This document shows, piece after piece, positions 1-8,147 of a stretch of 64,000 bases of DNA (positions are counted from its first letter, which is position 1; each line of letters begins with the position of its first letter). The notes beneath the pieces were generated by a model. That model was not told where the DNA came from and ran no database searches. It saw nothing but the letters and a program-made list of their open reading frames with translations. The stretch comes from Yersinia alsatica. Its GTDB lineage: Bacteria > Pseudomonadota > Gammaproteobacteria > Enterobacterales > Enterobacteriaceae. Both the position numbers and the translations under genes were made by a program. The stretch spans positions 124,001 through 188,000 of the forward strand of contig NZ_CABHWW010000008.1 in the NCBI RefSeq assembly GCF_902170305.1, given 5' to 3'.

Positions 1-1
1 C

Positions 2-673
2 GGCCGCCTTGCCTTGCGCCAAATGACTGGCTGTGAAAATAATACCATCAAGCTGGCATTTATTTATACCATGGGGGAGACCGTCGTTCCACAGCTGATT
101 GACCGTTTTATACATATTCCCGGTAATGAAAATAAGCGTTTTTGCTTTTACCAAGGAACATCGTCATCAATTATTGATGATCTAAAAGCTGATAAGTTTG
201 ATCTGGCTTTCTGCTCTCAAATGCCAGAAGAACCCGAAATAGAGTTTATCCCGCTAATTAGCCAGGAGCTGGTACTCGTCACCTCCCGTGATCACCCATT
301 AGCATTACGCAATGAAAGTGAAATCGCCTTAGAGGACACAATTCCCTACCCATTTATCTTTTTTTCGCAAAAAAGTGGCTTACGTCAGTTTATTGATAAG
401 ATGTTTATGCAGAAAAAACTGATGCCAGAAATAACCTGCTATGTCGAAGAAGATACGGCCATGGTGGGGCTAGTGAGTATTAATTACGGTATTGCCATTA
501 TGCCGCGGATAAGCACACTTTCACATTCTAATGTTCACGTCATGCATATCAAAGATCCCGGCCCAACTCGCTATATTTGCCTGGCAACCCGTAAAAATCA
601 GATATTATCGCCAGCCGCTCAGACATTTAAGAAATTTGTCTTCAGTTCATGTCAGCTCATGACATTTAAGTAA
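2..673 (+). CDS. LysR-family regulator, C-terminal effector-binding domain (partial, 5' end outside window)
   Basis: The reading frame is open from the first in-frame codon of the window, so the gene starts upstream and the N-terminal winged-helix domain is missing here. What remains is about 223 residues of a LysR-type effector-binding domain: a strand near IKLAFIYTMG, then the DLAFCSQMP and ELVLVTSRDHPLA segments that are typical of the two alpha/beta subdomains, and a YGIAIMPR segment near the end. A TTG codon at 14 lies in frame but is almost certainly internal. The gene converges on an MFS transporter across a strong hairpin. The regulated genes and effector cannot be told from this fragment. 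Family call is solid, specific function unknown. Confidence 0.8.
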   Translation, partial: GRLALRQMTGCENNTIKLAFIYTMGETVVPQLIDRFIHIPGNENKRFCFYQGTSSSIIDDLKADKFDLAFCSQMPEEPEIEFIPLISQELVLVTSRDHPLALRNESEIALEDTIPYPFIFFSQKSGLRQFIDKMFMQKKLMPEITCYVEEDTAMVGLVSINYGIAIMPRISTLSHSNVHVMHIKDPGPTRYICLATRKNQILSPAAQTFKKFVFSSCQLMTFK

Positions 674-686
674 CCGGTAAATTAAC

Positions 687-712
687 GTGTAGATAGCCGC
701 TGCTATCTACAC
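687..712. terminator. Perfect 11-bp hairpin between convergent genes
   Basis: Arms GTGTAGATAGC and GCTATCTACAC enclose a 4-base loop (CGCT). The element sits 14 bases after the LysR stop and 14 bases before the end of the convergent MFS gene, so it probably serves as a bidirectional terminator. T-rich sequence follows on the plus strand (ATTTCTTCTTTC). Confidence 0.75.
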
Positions 713-725
713 ACTATTTCTTCTT

Positions 726-1946
726 TCAGGCCTGAACTTGATTCATTTTTACGCTATAACTTTGCTCCCTCCGGCTGCGATAACCAATAAACAGTGCCGT
801 CAAGAAACCGGCCGCAGCGAGGCCAACATCAAACCACATAATATGGGCGATGCTGGTTTGCGAGAGTTTGGCTGTAATTAATGGGATAGTGAATGTCGCC
901 AGGCTCCCTGCACTATAAAAAATAGCGGTGGCTTTACCTTTAGCCTGCGGAAAGCGCATCGCCATCAGTGTCAAGCCGAGTTGCATAACACCGCCAGCAG
1001 CAGAGAAACCAATCACAAAGGAAAAAATAAACACGGTTGTGACGGTGGTATATAAACACACCGCTAGCAAGGCAACGAAAGATATAAAGGTATAAAGCAT
1101 AAGCAATGTAGTTGAATTAACCGTTTTCTTAACCAATCCCGCCGTAATAAAGACACATAGCAAAGAACCTATGGTGTAGACACTGAGGAGTTTGATAGAC
1201 ATGGTATAAGACATACCCGCCACAAACTGCCCATACTGCGCCAGCCACTGGCTAATCAAATAAAACGTCGCCATAGCGATGTATCCATACAGCGTAAAGC
1301 TGGCGAGATCCAACATTGAGCAGGTATAACTTTTAGATGTTTCAGATTCAGCGGTATCCGTCATCGGCTCTATTTTCACTGGGGATTTATGCTGTGGGAA
1401 GGGGCATCGAAACAGATAGAGTGCATTCACCAGCATGACGCAGGCGGCAATTAAAAACGACCAGCCGAACCAGAGATCAAACCACACTAATATGCTAATC
1501 ATAAACGGCAAAATAAATTGCCCGCCAGAAACAAATGCTTTGATAAGAATATTCGCCGTGCTTGGCGTATTTGGGAAAGCTTCCATCAATGATGGATAGG
1601 TACCAGAGTCAAGGAAGCTGTTTGCCATTCCCGCCAAGAAACCGAAACAATAGGCCACAACAATACTTTGTGTGCCAAGGACACCGAGGAAAAAGACCAG
1701 ATAACAGGCCATTCCCAGATAAACAAAAGGTTTGCGACCAAAACGATCAGAGAGCATGCCCGCCACCAGCAAAATACTCAGCCGCCCTATTCCCAATGAA
1801 GAAATGACAATCGAGACACCAGCAGCGTCAGTGTGCCACTGCTGTTGTAGATGGGGCATATTCAAACTGATCAATATGACACCCATGCCGTGGACCAGAT
1901 AATTAATATACAAGCCGATAGATGTAGGTATGTAATTGTTTTTCAT
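726..1946 (-). CDS. Major facilitator superfamily transporter, substrate unknown
   Basis: This 406-residue protein has the 12 hydrophobic segments of an MFS carrier. The diagnostic loop between helices 2 and 3 is present (AGMLSDRFGRKPFVY, about residues 61-75), and a hydrophilic central linker rich in Ser/Thr/Glu lies near residues 190-210. It acts in the inner membrane. The start is an ATG at 1946; the upstream sequence (GAAAAGGGTTTAT) carries an AAGGG ribosome binding site. It converges with the partial LysR gene, which could be its regulator, but that is only positional. It resembles carriers for small organic acids or sugars found singly in enterobacteria. No residue pattern allows a substrate call. 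Confidence 0.8.
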   Translation of the reverse strand: MKNNYIPTSIGLYINYLVHGMGVILISLNMPHLQQQWHTDAAGVSIVISSLGIGRLSILLVAGMLSDRFGRKPFVYLGMACYLVFFLGVLGTQSIVVAYCFGFLAGMANSFLDSGTYPSLMEAFPNTPSTANILIKAFVSGGQFILPFMISILVWFDLWFGWSFLIAACVMLVNALYLFRCPFPQHKSPVKIEPMTDTAESETSKSYTCSMLDLASFTLYGYIAMATFYLISQWLAQYGQFVAGMSYTMSIKLLSVYTIGSLLCVFITAGLVKKTVNSTTLLMLYTFISFVALLAVCLYTTVTTVFIFSFVIGFSAAGGVMQLGLTLMAMRFPQAKGKATAIFYSAGSLATFTIPLITAKLSQTSIAHIMWFDVGLAAAGFLTALFIGYRSRREQSYSVKMNQVQA

Positions 1947-2595
1947 ATAAACCCTTTTCAGAAAAGGATTTTTTGATTCGATCTACAGGATTTTCTTTCC
2001 TGTTCTTTATCTCAAAAAACCTGATCTATAGGTACTTTCCCGGTGAATTTTGTGATGCAAGAAAATGACAACCAGACTCAATGCGACAAGTAAAATAATC
2101 CTGAAAGGCTAGGCACTTCATGTATTTCCATACTAACAATCCGGTCTAGCAATAAATAATTCATTTTTTGAAAGCAATTCATAGATTATGTCTATGGACG
2201 GCCTATCAGGATGCTATTGGTCTACTTGCTCTGTTATAATTGTGTTTTTTATCAACGCCACTGACAGCTATTTAGCAACATTATCGAAACATGTAGATTG
2301 GTGATTTAACAAAGGTGGTATTTGTTTAATAGCAAAGACTAAAAAGATGGTATTTAATGATGAATATAGAGCAGTGAGCATGCCGCTAATAGGCAATAAC
2401 ACACAAGGTGTTTATTTTTAAATTTGTGTGAAAGGATACATATTATTCATTTTTATGATGAGAGTCATATTATTAAAACCAGTAATTAATTTCCTTGAAG
2501 TGTCAATATGCTTAGGCCATCAAGGAATAATTAATGCAAGATATTTTCTTTTCAGAAAGTAAATTTATTCATTGGTCACAAAATTCCTAGCGCGG
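1947..2595. other. AT-rich intergenic region upstream of the MFS gene
   Basis: About 650 bases with no convincing coding frame. It must hold the promoter of the leftward MFS gene. Two imperfect copies of a CTAYAGG-type word (GATCTACAGGA at about 1980 and GATCTATAGGT at about 2023) lie 35-75 bases upstream of that gene and could be regulator sites. A weak stem TCCTTGA/TCAAGGA spans about 2490-2525, 70 bases past the ydiL stop, and may end ydiL transcription. Confidence 0.4.
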
Positions 2596-2952
2596 TTAAC
2601 ACAATCTCTCCAGATCATGAGAATAAAGTTCGGCAGCAACAGATTGATATATTTTCCATTCTAAAAAGTCTGCATCAGCATAAACAGCATGAAATTCCTT
2701 ATAATCGGGGAAAAAGCGCATAGTATTATTCCCAATACGATTATTTATCTTTTTAATGATGGCATTAACCCTTTCTTTTCTTTTTTCATTCATCAAAGTC
2801 ATTGTTTCAACCACTGATACGGGAATCTCTTGCTCTCCATTTTCCCATTGTTGCCACATTTTTGTGTTTTTATCGCCTGCAATATAATTTGCCGCCTCGT
2901 CATAACTCATAAAAAAAAGCTGACGCAATGCCTGCAATTCTAAATTGTTCAT
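2596..2952 (-). CDS. ydiL: YdiL-type (DUF1870) small helix-turn-helix protein
   Basis: The 118-residue product matches the length and pattern of the E. coli YdiL/DUF1870 family. It opens with a helix-turn-helix-like segment (LQALRQLFFMSYDEAANYIA, residues 5-24) followed by MWQQWENGEQEIP, the recognition helix region shared with Cro/C1-type proteins. The C-terminal part (FPDYKEFHAVY, DADFLEWKIYQSVAAEL) is the dimer and adaptor region of the family. The ATG at 2952 is preceded at a suitable distance by a GGAG motif (GTTGGAGTCATT). Members are thought to bind DNA, but the regulated genes are not known. It stands alone in an AT-rich stretch, with agaR upstream in the same direction behind a terminator. 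Confidence 0.75.
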   Translation of the reverse strand: MNNLELQALRQLFFMSYDEAANYIAGDKNTKMWQQWENGEQEIPVSVVETMTLMNEKRKERVNAIIKKINNRIGNNTMRFFPDYKEFHAVYADADFLEWKIYQSVAAELYSHDLERLC

Positions 2953-3062
2953 AATGACTCCAACATTAATCAGGATGAATGATTAAATAGCATTATAATT
3001 CGCTGGACGAAATGATCATTATCACAATAAGTTAAACCAGCTATTATCAGATAATCCTGATG

Positions 3063-3108
3063 AATACAAAAACCCGCTCATCTATAACGATTGCGGGCTG
3101 TTTGTATT
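3063..3108 (-). terminator. Rho-independent terminator of agaR
   Basis: Read on the minus strand, a CCCGC/GCGGG stem is followed at once by TTTTTG. It is extended by outer arms AATACAAA/TTTGTATT. It lies about 60 bases beyond the agaR stop, in the right orientation to end the agaR transcript. Confidence 0.7.
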
Positions 3109-3169
3109 GTGGAGATCACTGTCACTATGTCAGATGAAGCCAAATGTTTGCATGAGTGAGAACCGGCTG

Positions 3170-3979
3170 CTACTCCCCAACCAGAATAACCTCAATCCCA
3201 CCTTTACGTAGCCCATTCAAACTTTCCGCTGGAATGCCTTGGTCAGTGATGACCATATGTATGCGCTGAGTATCAATAATCTTATGTAAACTGGAACGAT
3301 TAAATTTGCTGGAGTCAGTAACCACAATAATCCGCTCCGCGACTTCACACATACGGCGATTAAGCCGTGCTTCGTCTTCATTATGTGTGCTTACGCCCCG
3401 CTCAAGACTGATGGCGTCCACCCCAAGAAATAACATATCAAAGTGGTAATTCTGTAAGGATTGATCGGCTTGATCGCCATAGAAGGAAAGCGACTGACGG
3501 CGCAAATGCCCGCCAGTCATCAACAATTCCACTCCTTCAGCATCTAGCAATGAATTGGCCACATTCATGCCGTTGGTCATCGCAATGACCTCCTTATGAT
3601 GGCGCATATGGCGTGCAATTTCATTGGTGGTGGTGCCGGAGTCCAGAATGACGCGGTGCCCCGGTTTAATCAGGTTGGCGGCCACCTGAGCAATACTGCG
3701 TTTTAGTGATGTATTAAGGGAACTTTTATCTTCTACCGTCGGCTCAAGCGCAGGGGTTCCAGAGTCGCACACGAGCGCGCCGCCATATGCCCGAACCGCA
3801 ATTCCTTGTTTTTCCAAGAAAGCCAGATCATTGCGGATCGTAACCGTCGAAACACCAAAGAATGACGATAAGTCATTAACCTGAACACTTCCTTGTTGGC
3901 GCAGGCGTTGAATAATCTGCTCGCGCCTTTCACTTGTACCCGTTATACGTTTGTCTGCTATTGAATCAGTATTGCTCAT
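3170..3979 (-). CDS. agaR: DeoR-family transcriptional repressor of the aga genes
   Basis: AgaR represses genes for N-acetylgalactosamine and galactosamine use and is released by a sugar-phosphate intermediate. The 269 residues equal the E. coli protein in length. The DeoR winged helix is at residues 18-73 ([20 protein letters not shown], then [18 protein letters not shown]). The C-terminal sugar-phosphate sensor domain shows the usual [11 protein letters not shown] and TNGMNVA segments (about residues 112-142), and [10 protein letters not shown] near residue 220. The gene is divergent from kbaZ, and the 250-base region between them holds four AgaR-box-like sequences. This implies control of kbaZ and its own synthesis. 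The start ATG at 3979 has AAAGGA upstream. Confidence 0.92.
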   Translation of the reverse strand: MSNTDSIADKRITGTSERREQIIQRLRQQGSVQVNDLSSFFGVSTVTIRNDLAFLEKQGIAVRAYGGALVCDSGTPALEPTVEDKSSLNTSLKRSIAQVAANLIKPGHRVILDSGTTTNEIARHMRHHKEVIAMTNGMNVANSLLDAEGVELLMTGGHLRRQSLSFYGDQADQSLQNYHFDMLFLGVDAISLERGVSTHNEDEARLNRRMCEVAERIIVVTDSSKFNRSSLHKIIDTQRIHMVITDQGIPAESLNGLRKGGIEVILVGE

Positions 3980-3996
3980 AGGAAATCCTTTCTAAA

Positions 3997-4020
3997 ATCC
4001 TTTCGTTTCTTTTCACTTTG
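3997..4020 (+). promoter_or_regulatory. AgaR operator (box 1, best match)
   Basis: The core TTTCGTTTCTTTTCACTTTG fits the published AgaR consensus (WRMMTTTCRTTTYRTTTYNYTTKK) at about 22 of 24 positions, counted by eye. It lies 18 bases upstream of agaR and so probably mediates autoregulation. Confidence 0.75.
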
Positions 4021-4093
4021 CCTATTAACACCTTTCTTTTGCGGGAAAGCAAGCCTTAACATTGCGCAAAACCAGACTTCTTTCCGGCCAAAC

Positions 4094-4117
4094 ACCCTTT
4101 CATTATGTTTCTTTTGC
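4094..4117 (+). promoter_or_regulatory. AgaR operator-like sequence (box 2)
   Basis: The core TTTCATTATGTTTCTTTTGC agrees with about 20 of 24 positions of the AgaR consensus. It lies midway between agaR and kbaZ. Confidence 0.55.
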
Positions 4118-4137
4118 GAAACAGATCCCAATTTTAT

Positions 4138-4161
4138 TATCTTTCGTTTTGTTTTTATTCC
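4138..4161 (+). promoter_or_regulatory. AgaR operator-like sequence (box 3)
   Basis: The core TTTCGTTTTGTTTTTATTCC keeps the invariant TTTCGTTTTGTTTT part of the AgaR consensus and diverges only at the 3' edge. It is about 70 bases upstream of kbaZ, where it could cover the kbaZ promoter. Confidence 0.65.
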
Positions 4162-4174
4162 ATGATAAAGCAGT

Positions 4175-4198
4175 ATCCTTGAAACAAATCGAAAGATA
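4175..4198 (-). promoter_or_regulatory. AgaR operator-like sequence (box 4, inverted)
   Basis: On the minus strand the sequence TATCTTTCGATTTGTTTC matches the 5' two thirds of the AgaR consensus. It faces box 3 and lies 31 bases before the kbaZ start, so bound repressor would block transcription start or elongation. Confidence 0.6.
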
Positions 4199-4229
4199 AA
4201 AGTCACCTAAAACCCATACGGAGAGGAAA

Positions 4230-5522
4230 GTGAAACATTTAACCGAGTTTGTGGCCGACCATAAACAGGATACAGGATGTGGCATTTTTGCCGTCTGTTC
4301 TGCACACCCCTTGGTTCTGGAAGCAGCAATACGCCACGCCCGGGCGGCAGAATCTATCTTATTAATAGAGGCGACCTCCAATCAGGTAGATCAGTATGGC
4401 GGCTATACCGGCATGACTCCGGCTGACTTCCGTGGTTTTGTTGAACAAATGGCCGATGACCATCAGTTTCCTCGCGACCAATTGATTTTAGGTGGCGATC
4501 ACCTTGGCCCTAACCGCTGGCAAAACGCCCCTGCAGAAGAAGCGATGACTCAGGCGGAAGAACTCATTCGCCACTATGTTGCTGCGGGCTTTAAGAAAAT
4601 CCACCTTGATTGCAGTATGTCTTGTGCTGATGACCCGGTGCCATTAACCGATGAAATTGTTGCTAAGAGAGCTGCCAGATTGGCTCTGATAGCAGAACAA
4701 ACCCGTAAGGAACAATATGGTTCCTCTGATTTGGTTTATGTCATCGGCACCGAAGTCCCGGTTCCCGGTGGTGCGCATGAAACCCTATCAACACTGGCTG
4801 TCACCTCACCACCAGCAGCAAAAGCCACATTGGAAGCTCACCGCCACGCTTTTGAACAACAGGGCTTGAGTGACCTATGGCCGCGGATTATCGGGTTGGT
4901 CGTCCAACCGGGTGTCGAATTCGACCATACCCATGTTATTGATTATCAACCGGAGAAATCGCTGGCTCTCAGTCAAATGATCGAAGAATTTGACACCATG
5001 GTCTTTGAGGCTCACTCCACCGATTATCAGACCCCACTCGCCCTACGGCAGCTCGTTCAACATCACTTTGCGATTTTGAAGGTAGGCCCGGCGCTCACTT
5101 TCGCGCTACGTGAAGCCCTTTTTTCACTGGCCGCGATTGAACAGGAATTACAACCAGCACATCAGCGTTCAGGTTTGCGGGATGTACTGGAAAATGTCAT
5201 GCAGGAACAACCGAAATATTGGCAACACCACTATCACGGTAATGGTGAACAACGTCGTTTAGCTCGAGGTTATAGCTACTCCGACCGCATTCGTTACTAC
5301 TGGCCCGATCAGGACATTGACAAGGCTTATTCCAAATTAATAGAAAATTTGGAGGATGAATCGATTCCACTGCCTTTAATCAGTCAGTATCTGCCTCTTC
5401 AATACGTTAAGGTCCGTGAAGGCCTTTTTGCAGCAACACCGCACGAACTGATTATCGATCATATCCAGGATGTATTGCGCCAGTACCATGCTGCCTGCCT
5501 GGGAACATCGCCATCCAATTAA
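4230..5522 (+). CDS. kbaZ: Tagatose-1,6-bisphosphate aldolase accessory subunit KbaZ
   Basis: KbaZ is needed for full activity and stability of the class II aldolase KbaY, which splits tagatose-1,6-bisphosphate into dihydroxyacetone phosphate and glyceraldehyde-3-phosphate in the cytoplasm. The 430-residue protein keeps the family landmarks [47 protein letters not shown] and [15 protein letters not shown] in the first 150 residues, and [14 protein letters not shown] near the end. The start is a GTG at 4230 with GGAGAGG just upstream, and the N-terminus (MKHLTEFV) lines up with E. coli KbaZ. It heads the kbaZ-agaVWEFA operon, whereas its partner kbaY is in the separate agaS-kbaY unit, as in E. 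coli. Expression is expected to be under AgaR. Confidence 0.93.
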   Translation: MKHLTEFVADHKQDTGCGIFAVCSAHPLVLEAAIRHARAAESILLIEATSNQVDQYGGYTGMTPADFRGFVEQMADDHQFPRDQLILGGDHLGPNRWQNAPAEEAMTQAEELIRHYVAAGFKKIHLDCSMSCADDPVPLTDEIVAKRAARLALIAEQTRKEQYGSSDLVYVIGTEVPVPGGAHETLSTLAVTSPPAAKATLEAHRHAFEQQGLSDLWPRIIGLVVQPGVEFDHTHVIDYQPEKSLALSQMIEEFDTMVFEAHSTDYQTPLALRQLVQHHFAILKVGPALTFALREALFSLAAIEQELQPAHQRSGLRDVLENVMQEQPKYWQHHYHGNGEQRRLARGYSYSDRIRYYWPDQDIDKAYSKLIENLEDESIPLPLISQYLPLQYVKVREGLFAATPHELIIDHIQDVLRQYHAACLGTSPSN

Positions 5523-5546
5523 CACAATGATAATAAGGAAGAAAAT

Positions 5547-6020
5547 ATGCCAAACATTGTATTAAGTCGTATTGATGAGCGCCTCATTCACGGTCAGGTT
5601 GGCGTCCAGTGGGTAGGTTTTGCCGGAGCGAATCTGGTGTTAGTGGCTAATGATGAAGTTGCCGAAGATCAGGTGCAGCAAAGTCTGATGGAAATGGTGC
5701 TGGCGGAAGGGATTTCTGTCCGTTTCTGGTCACTGCAAAAAGTCATCGACAATATTCATCGCGCCGCTGATCGCCAGAAAATTTTGCTGGTTTGCAAGAG
5801 CCCCGAAGATTTTCTGACATTAGTTAACGGTGATGTACCGGTGACTCGCATCAACGTCGGCAATATGCATTACGCCGACGGTAAACAACAAATAGCAAAA
5901 ACTGTCTCTGTTGACGATCAGGATATTGCCGCCTTTTATGGCCTGAGAAAAGCAGGGGTGGAATGTTTTATTCAGGGCGTGCCAACCGAGCCCGCTCAGG
6001 ATCTCTACAAACTCCTCTGA
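5547..6020 (+). CDS. agaV: PTS N-acetylgalactosamine-specific IIB component
   Basis: This is the phosphocarrier IIB protein of a mannose-family PTS. It accepts phosphate from IIA on a histidine and passes it to the incoming sugar. The 157 residues have the family signature IDERLIHGQVGVQWVGF (residues 8-24), where His15 is the expected phosphorylated residue, and the typical NVGNMHY and GVECFIQGVP segments. It starts 24 bases after kbaZ with AAGGAAG as ribosome binding site and is followed 10 bases later by the IIC gene. It works in the cytoplasm bound to the AgaWE membrane complex. Assignment to GalNAc rather than another hexosamine rests on the cluster. Confidence 0.9.
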   Translation: MPNIVLSRIDERLIHGQVGVQWVGFAGANLVLVANDEVAEDQVQQSLMEMVLAEGISVRFWSLQKVIDNIHRAADRQKILLVCKSPEDFLTLVNGDVPVTRINVGNMHYADGKQQIAKTVSVDDQDIAAFYGLRKAGVECFIQGVPTEPAQDLYKLL

Positions 6021-6030
6021 GGTATTTTCT

Positions 6031-6813
6031 ATGGAAATTAGCTTACTACAGGCATTAGCGTTGGGGATTCTGGCCTTTATTGCGGGTCTGGATATGTTCA
6101 ACGGCCTGACACATATGCACCGCCCGGTGGTCCTCGGGCCACTGGTTGGCCTGATATTGGGTGACCTTCATACCGGCATTCTGACCGGCGGTACATTGGA
6201 ACTGGTGTGGATGGGGCTTGCTCCACTGGCGGGTGCCCAGCCTCCTAACGTGATTATCGGCACTATTGTCGGCACTGCCTTTGCTATTACCGCTGGCGTA
6301 AAACCAGAGGTCGCCGTTGGGGTGGCAGTCCCCTTCGCCGTAGCAGTACAAATGGGGATTACGTTCTTGTTCTCCATTATGTCCGGTGTGATGGCACGCT
6401 GCGACAAAATGGCGGCAAATGCTGATACCGCCGGCATTGAGCGCGTTAACTATCTGGCCTTACTGGCACTGGGGACGTTCTATTTTCTGTGTGCATTCTT
6501 GCCCATCTATTTTGGCGCGGAGCATGCAAAAACAGTTATCGATGTCCTGCCAGCCCGTCTGATTGATGGCCTTGGCGTGGCCGGGGGCATCATGCCAGCA
6601 ATCGGTTTTGCCGTATTGCTGAAAATCATGATGAAAAACATTTATATCCCCTACTTTATTCTTGGTTTTGTCGCTGCCGCCTGGCTAAAACTGCCGGTGC
6701 TGGCTATCGCCGCCGCCGCACTGGCAATGGCTATCATTGATTTTATGCGTAAAGACCCACCGGCGCAGCAGCCTTCCCGTACTGAGCAAGAGGAATTCGA
6801 AGATGGTATCTAA
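6031..6813 (+). CDS. agaW: PTS N-acetylgalactosamine-specific IIC component
   Basis: A 260-residue inner-membrane subunit of the mannose-family (sorbose-type) IIC group, which forms part of the sugar channel. It is strongly hydrophobic with several membrane segments. It carries the conserved early motif GLDMFNGLTHMHRPVVLGPL (about residues 19-38) and GDLHTGILTGGTLELVWMG, both diagnostic for this family. The tail is hydrophilic (PPAQQPSRTEQEEFEDGI). Its last 11 bases overlap the start of agaE, indicating translational coupling. The pairing IIB-IIC-IID-IIA (agaVWEF) is complete in this operon, so the transporter should be functional. Confidence 0.9.
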   Translation: MEISLLQALALGILAFIAGLDMFNGLTHMHRPVVLGPLVGLILGDLHTGILTGGTLELVWMGLAPLAGAQPPNVIIGTIVGTAFAITAGVKPEVAVGVAVPFAVAVQMGITFLFSIMSGVMARCDKMAANADTAGIERVNYLALLALGTFYFLCAFLPIYFGAEHAKTVIDVLPARLIDGLGVAGGIMPAIGFAVLLKIMMKNIYIPYFILGFVAAAWLKLPVLAIAAAALAMAIIDFMRKDPPAQQPSRTEQEEFEDGI

Positions 6814-7678
6814 TACTCAAGTTTTGCCAGACGTCAGCGTAACGGAAAAGTCGGTGGTTGATGGCAACGACAATATCTATGAAGATCAAACTATCGGTGC
6901 CGAACTGACGAAGAAAGATATCAACCGTGTGGCATGGCGCTCCATGCTGCTGCAAGCCTCCTTTAACTATGAACGTATGCAAGCTTCTGGTTGGCTTTAC
7001 GGTCTGTTACCGGCGCTGAAAAAGATCCATACCAATAAGAATGACCTGGCGCGGGCGATGAAAGGCCATATGGGATTCTTCAATACCCATCCTTTCCTTG
7101 TGACTTTCGTTATCGGCATCATTCTGGCAATGGAACGTTCAAAGCAGGATGTCAACAGCATCCAAAGCACCAAAATCGCGGTTGGCGCGCCACTTGGCGG
7201 GATTGGCGATGCCATGTTCTGGCTGACCTTGCTCCCTATTTGCGGTGGTATTGGGGCCAGTCTGGCCCTGCAAGGATCGATTCTTGGCGCGGTGGTGTTT
7301 TTGGTAATGTTTAACGTCGTTCATCTTGGGCTGCGTTTCGGTCTGGCCCACTATGCATACCGCATGGGTGTGGCGGCCATCCCACTCATTAAAGCCAATA
7401 CGCGTAAAGTAAGCCATGCGGCATCTATTGTTGGGATGACGGTGATTGGCGCTCTGGTGGCCACCTACGTTCGCTTATCCACCACACTTGAAATCACTGC
7501 CGGGGACGCGGTGGTTAAGTTACAAACCGATGTTATCGATAAACTGATGCCAGCTTTTCTTCCACTGCTATACACCCTGACTATGTATTGGCTGGTACGC
7601 CGTGGCTGGAGTCCTCTGCGACTCATCGGGCTCACGGTAGTGTTAGGAATTGTTGGCAAGTTCTGCCACTTCCTATAA
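6803..7678 (+). CDS. agaE: PTS N-acetylgalactosamine-specific IID component
   Basis: The 291-residue IID membrane subunit of the mannose-family PTS. Diagnostic segments are WRSMLLQASFNYERMQASGW (about residues 34-53), MGFFNTHPFLVTFVIG and GAPLGGIGDAMFWLT, followed by membrane helices. The ATG at 6803 is chosen over upstream in-frame codons because it has AAGAGGA at a proper distance and because the preceding residues read as out-of-frame agaW sequence. It overlaps agaW by 11 bases. Together with AgaW it forms the membrane channel that AgaV and AgaF phosphorylate through. Confidence 0.92.
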   Translation: MVSNTQVLPDVSVTEKSVVDGNDNIYEDQTIGAELTKKDINRVAWRSMLLQASFNYERMQASGWLYGLLPALKKIHTNKNDLARAMKGHMGFFNTHPFLVTFVIGIILAMERSKQDVNSIQSTKIAVGAPLGGIGDAMFWLTLLPICGGIGASLALQGSILGAVVFLVMFNVVHLGLRFGLAHYAYRMGVAAIPLIKANTRKVSHAASIVGMTVIGALVATYVRLSTTLEITAGDAVVKLQTDVIDKLMPAFLPLLYTLTMYWLVRRGWSPLRLIGLTVVLGIVGKFCHFL

Positions 7679-7712
7679 TCGCGAGAGAAAATAATAAGCG
7701 AGATAAAACAAG

Positions 7713-8147
7713 ATGATAAGCATTATTCTCAGTGGCCACGGTGGGTTTGCCACCGGAATGGAAAAGGCGATGAAGCAAATACTTGGCGAACAACCGCAAG
7801 TGATAGCCATCGATTTTCCTGAAAGCTCCTCCACCGCCCTGCTGACGGCTCAGTTTGAAGAGGCGTTAGCCAGTCTGGATGAGCGCAAAGGGCTGGTTTT
7901 TTTGACTGATTTACTCGGCGGCACCCCCTTCCGCGTAGCCTCAACGCTGGCAATGCAGAAAGCAGACCGCGAAGTGATCACCGGTGTAAATTTACAGCTC
8001 TTGCTGGAAATGGTGCTGGAGCGCGAAGGCCTGAGTAGCCAAGAGTTCCGCCGCATGGCGCTCGAATGTGGTCACCGGGGATTGACCAGTCTGGTGGACG
8101 AGATGGGGCGCTATCGCGAAACAGCACCCGTTGAGGAAGGAATATGA
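7713..8147 (+). CDS. agaF: PTS N-acetylgalactosamine-specific IIA component
   Basis: A 144-residue IIA phosphocarrier of the mannose family. The phosphorylated histidine is in ILSGHGGFATGMEKAMKQIL (His9), matching the SHG..A.G pattern of ManX-type IIA domains. FLTDLLGGTPFRVAS near residues 67-81 is the second family motif. It takes phosphate from HPr and gives it to AgaV. It follows agaE by 34 bases and overlaps agaA by 4 bases (ATGA). Complete in length for a free-standing IIA. Confidence 0.92.
   Translation: MISIILSGHGGFATGMEKAMKQILGEQPQVIAIDFPESSSTALLTAQFEEALASLDERKGLVFLTDLLGGTPFRVASTLAMQKADREVITGVNLQLLLEMVLEREGLSSQEFRRMALECGHRGLTSLVDEMGRYRETAPVEEGI

Noticed and set aside
3976-4206. Minus-strand frames over the agaR-kbaZ promoter region
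   Set aside because: The DNA is explained by AgaR boxes. The frames have odd composition (Lys/Phe-rich from T-rich boxes), lack ribosome binding sites and match no family.
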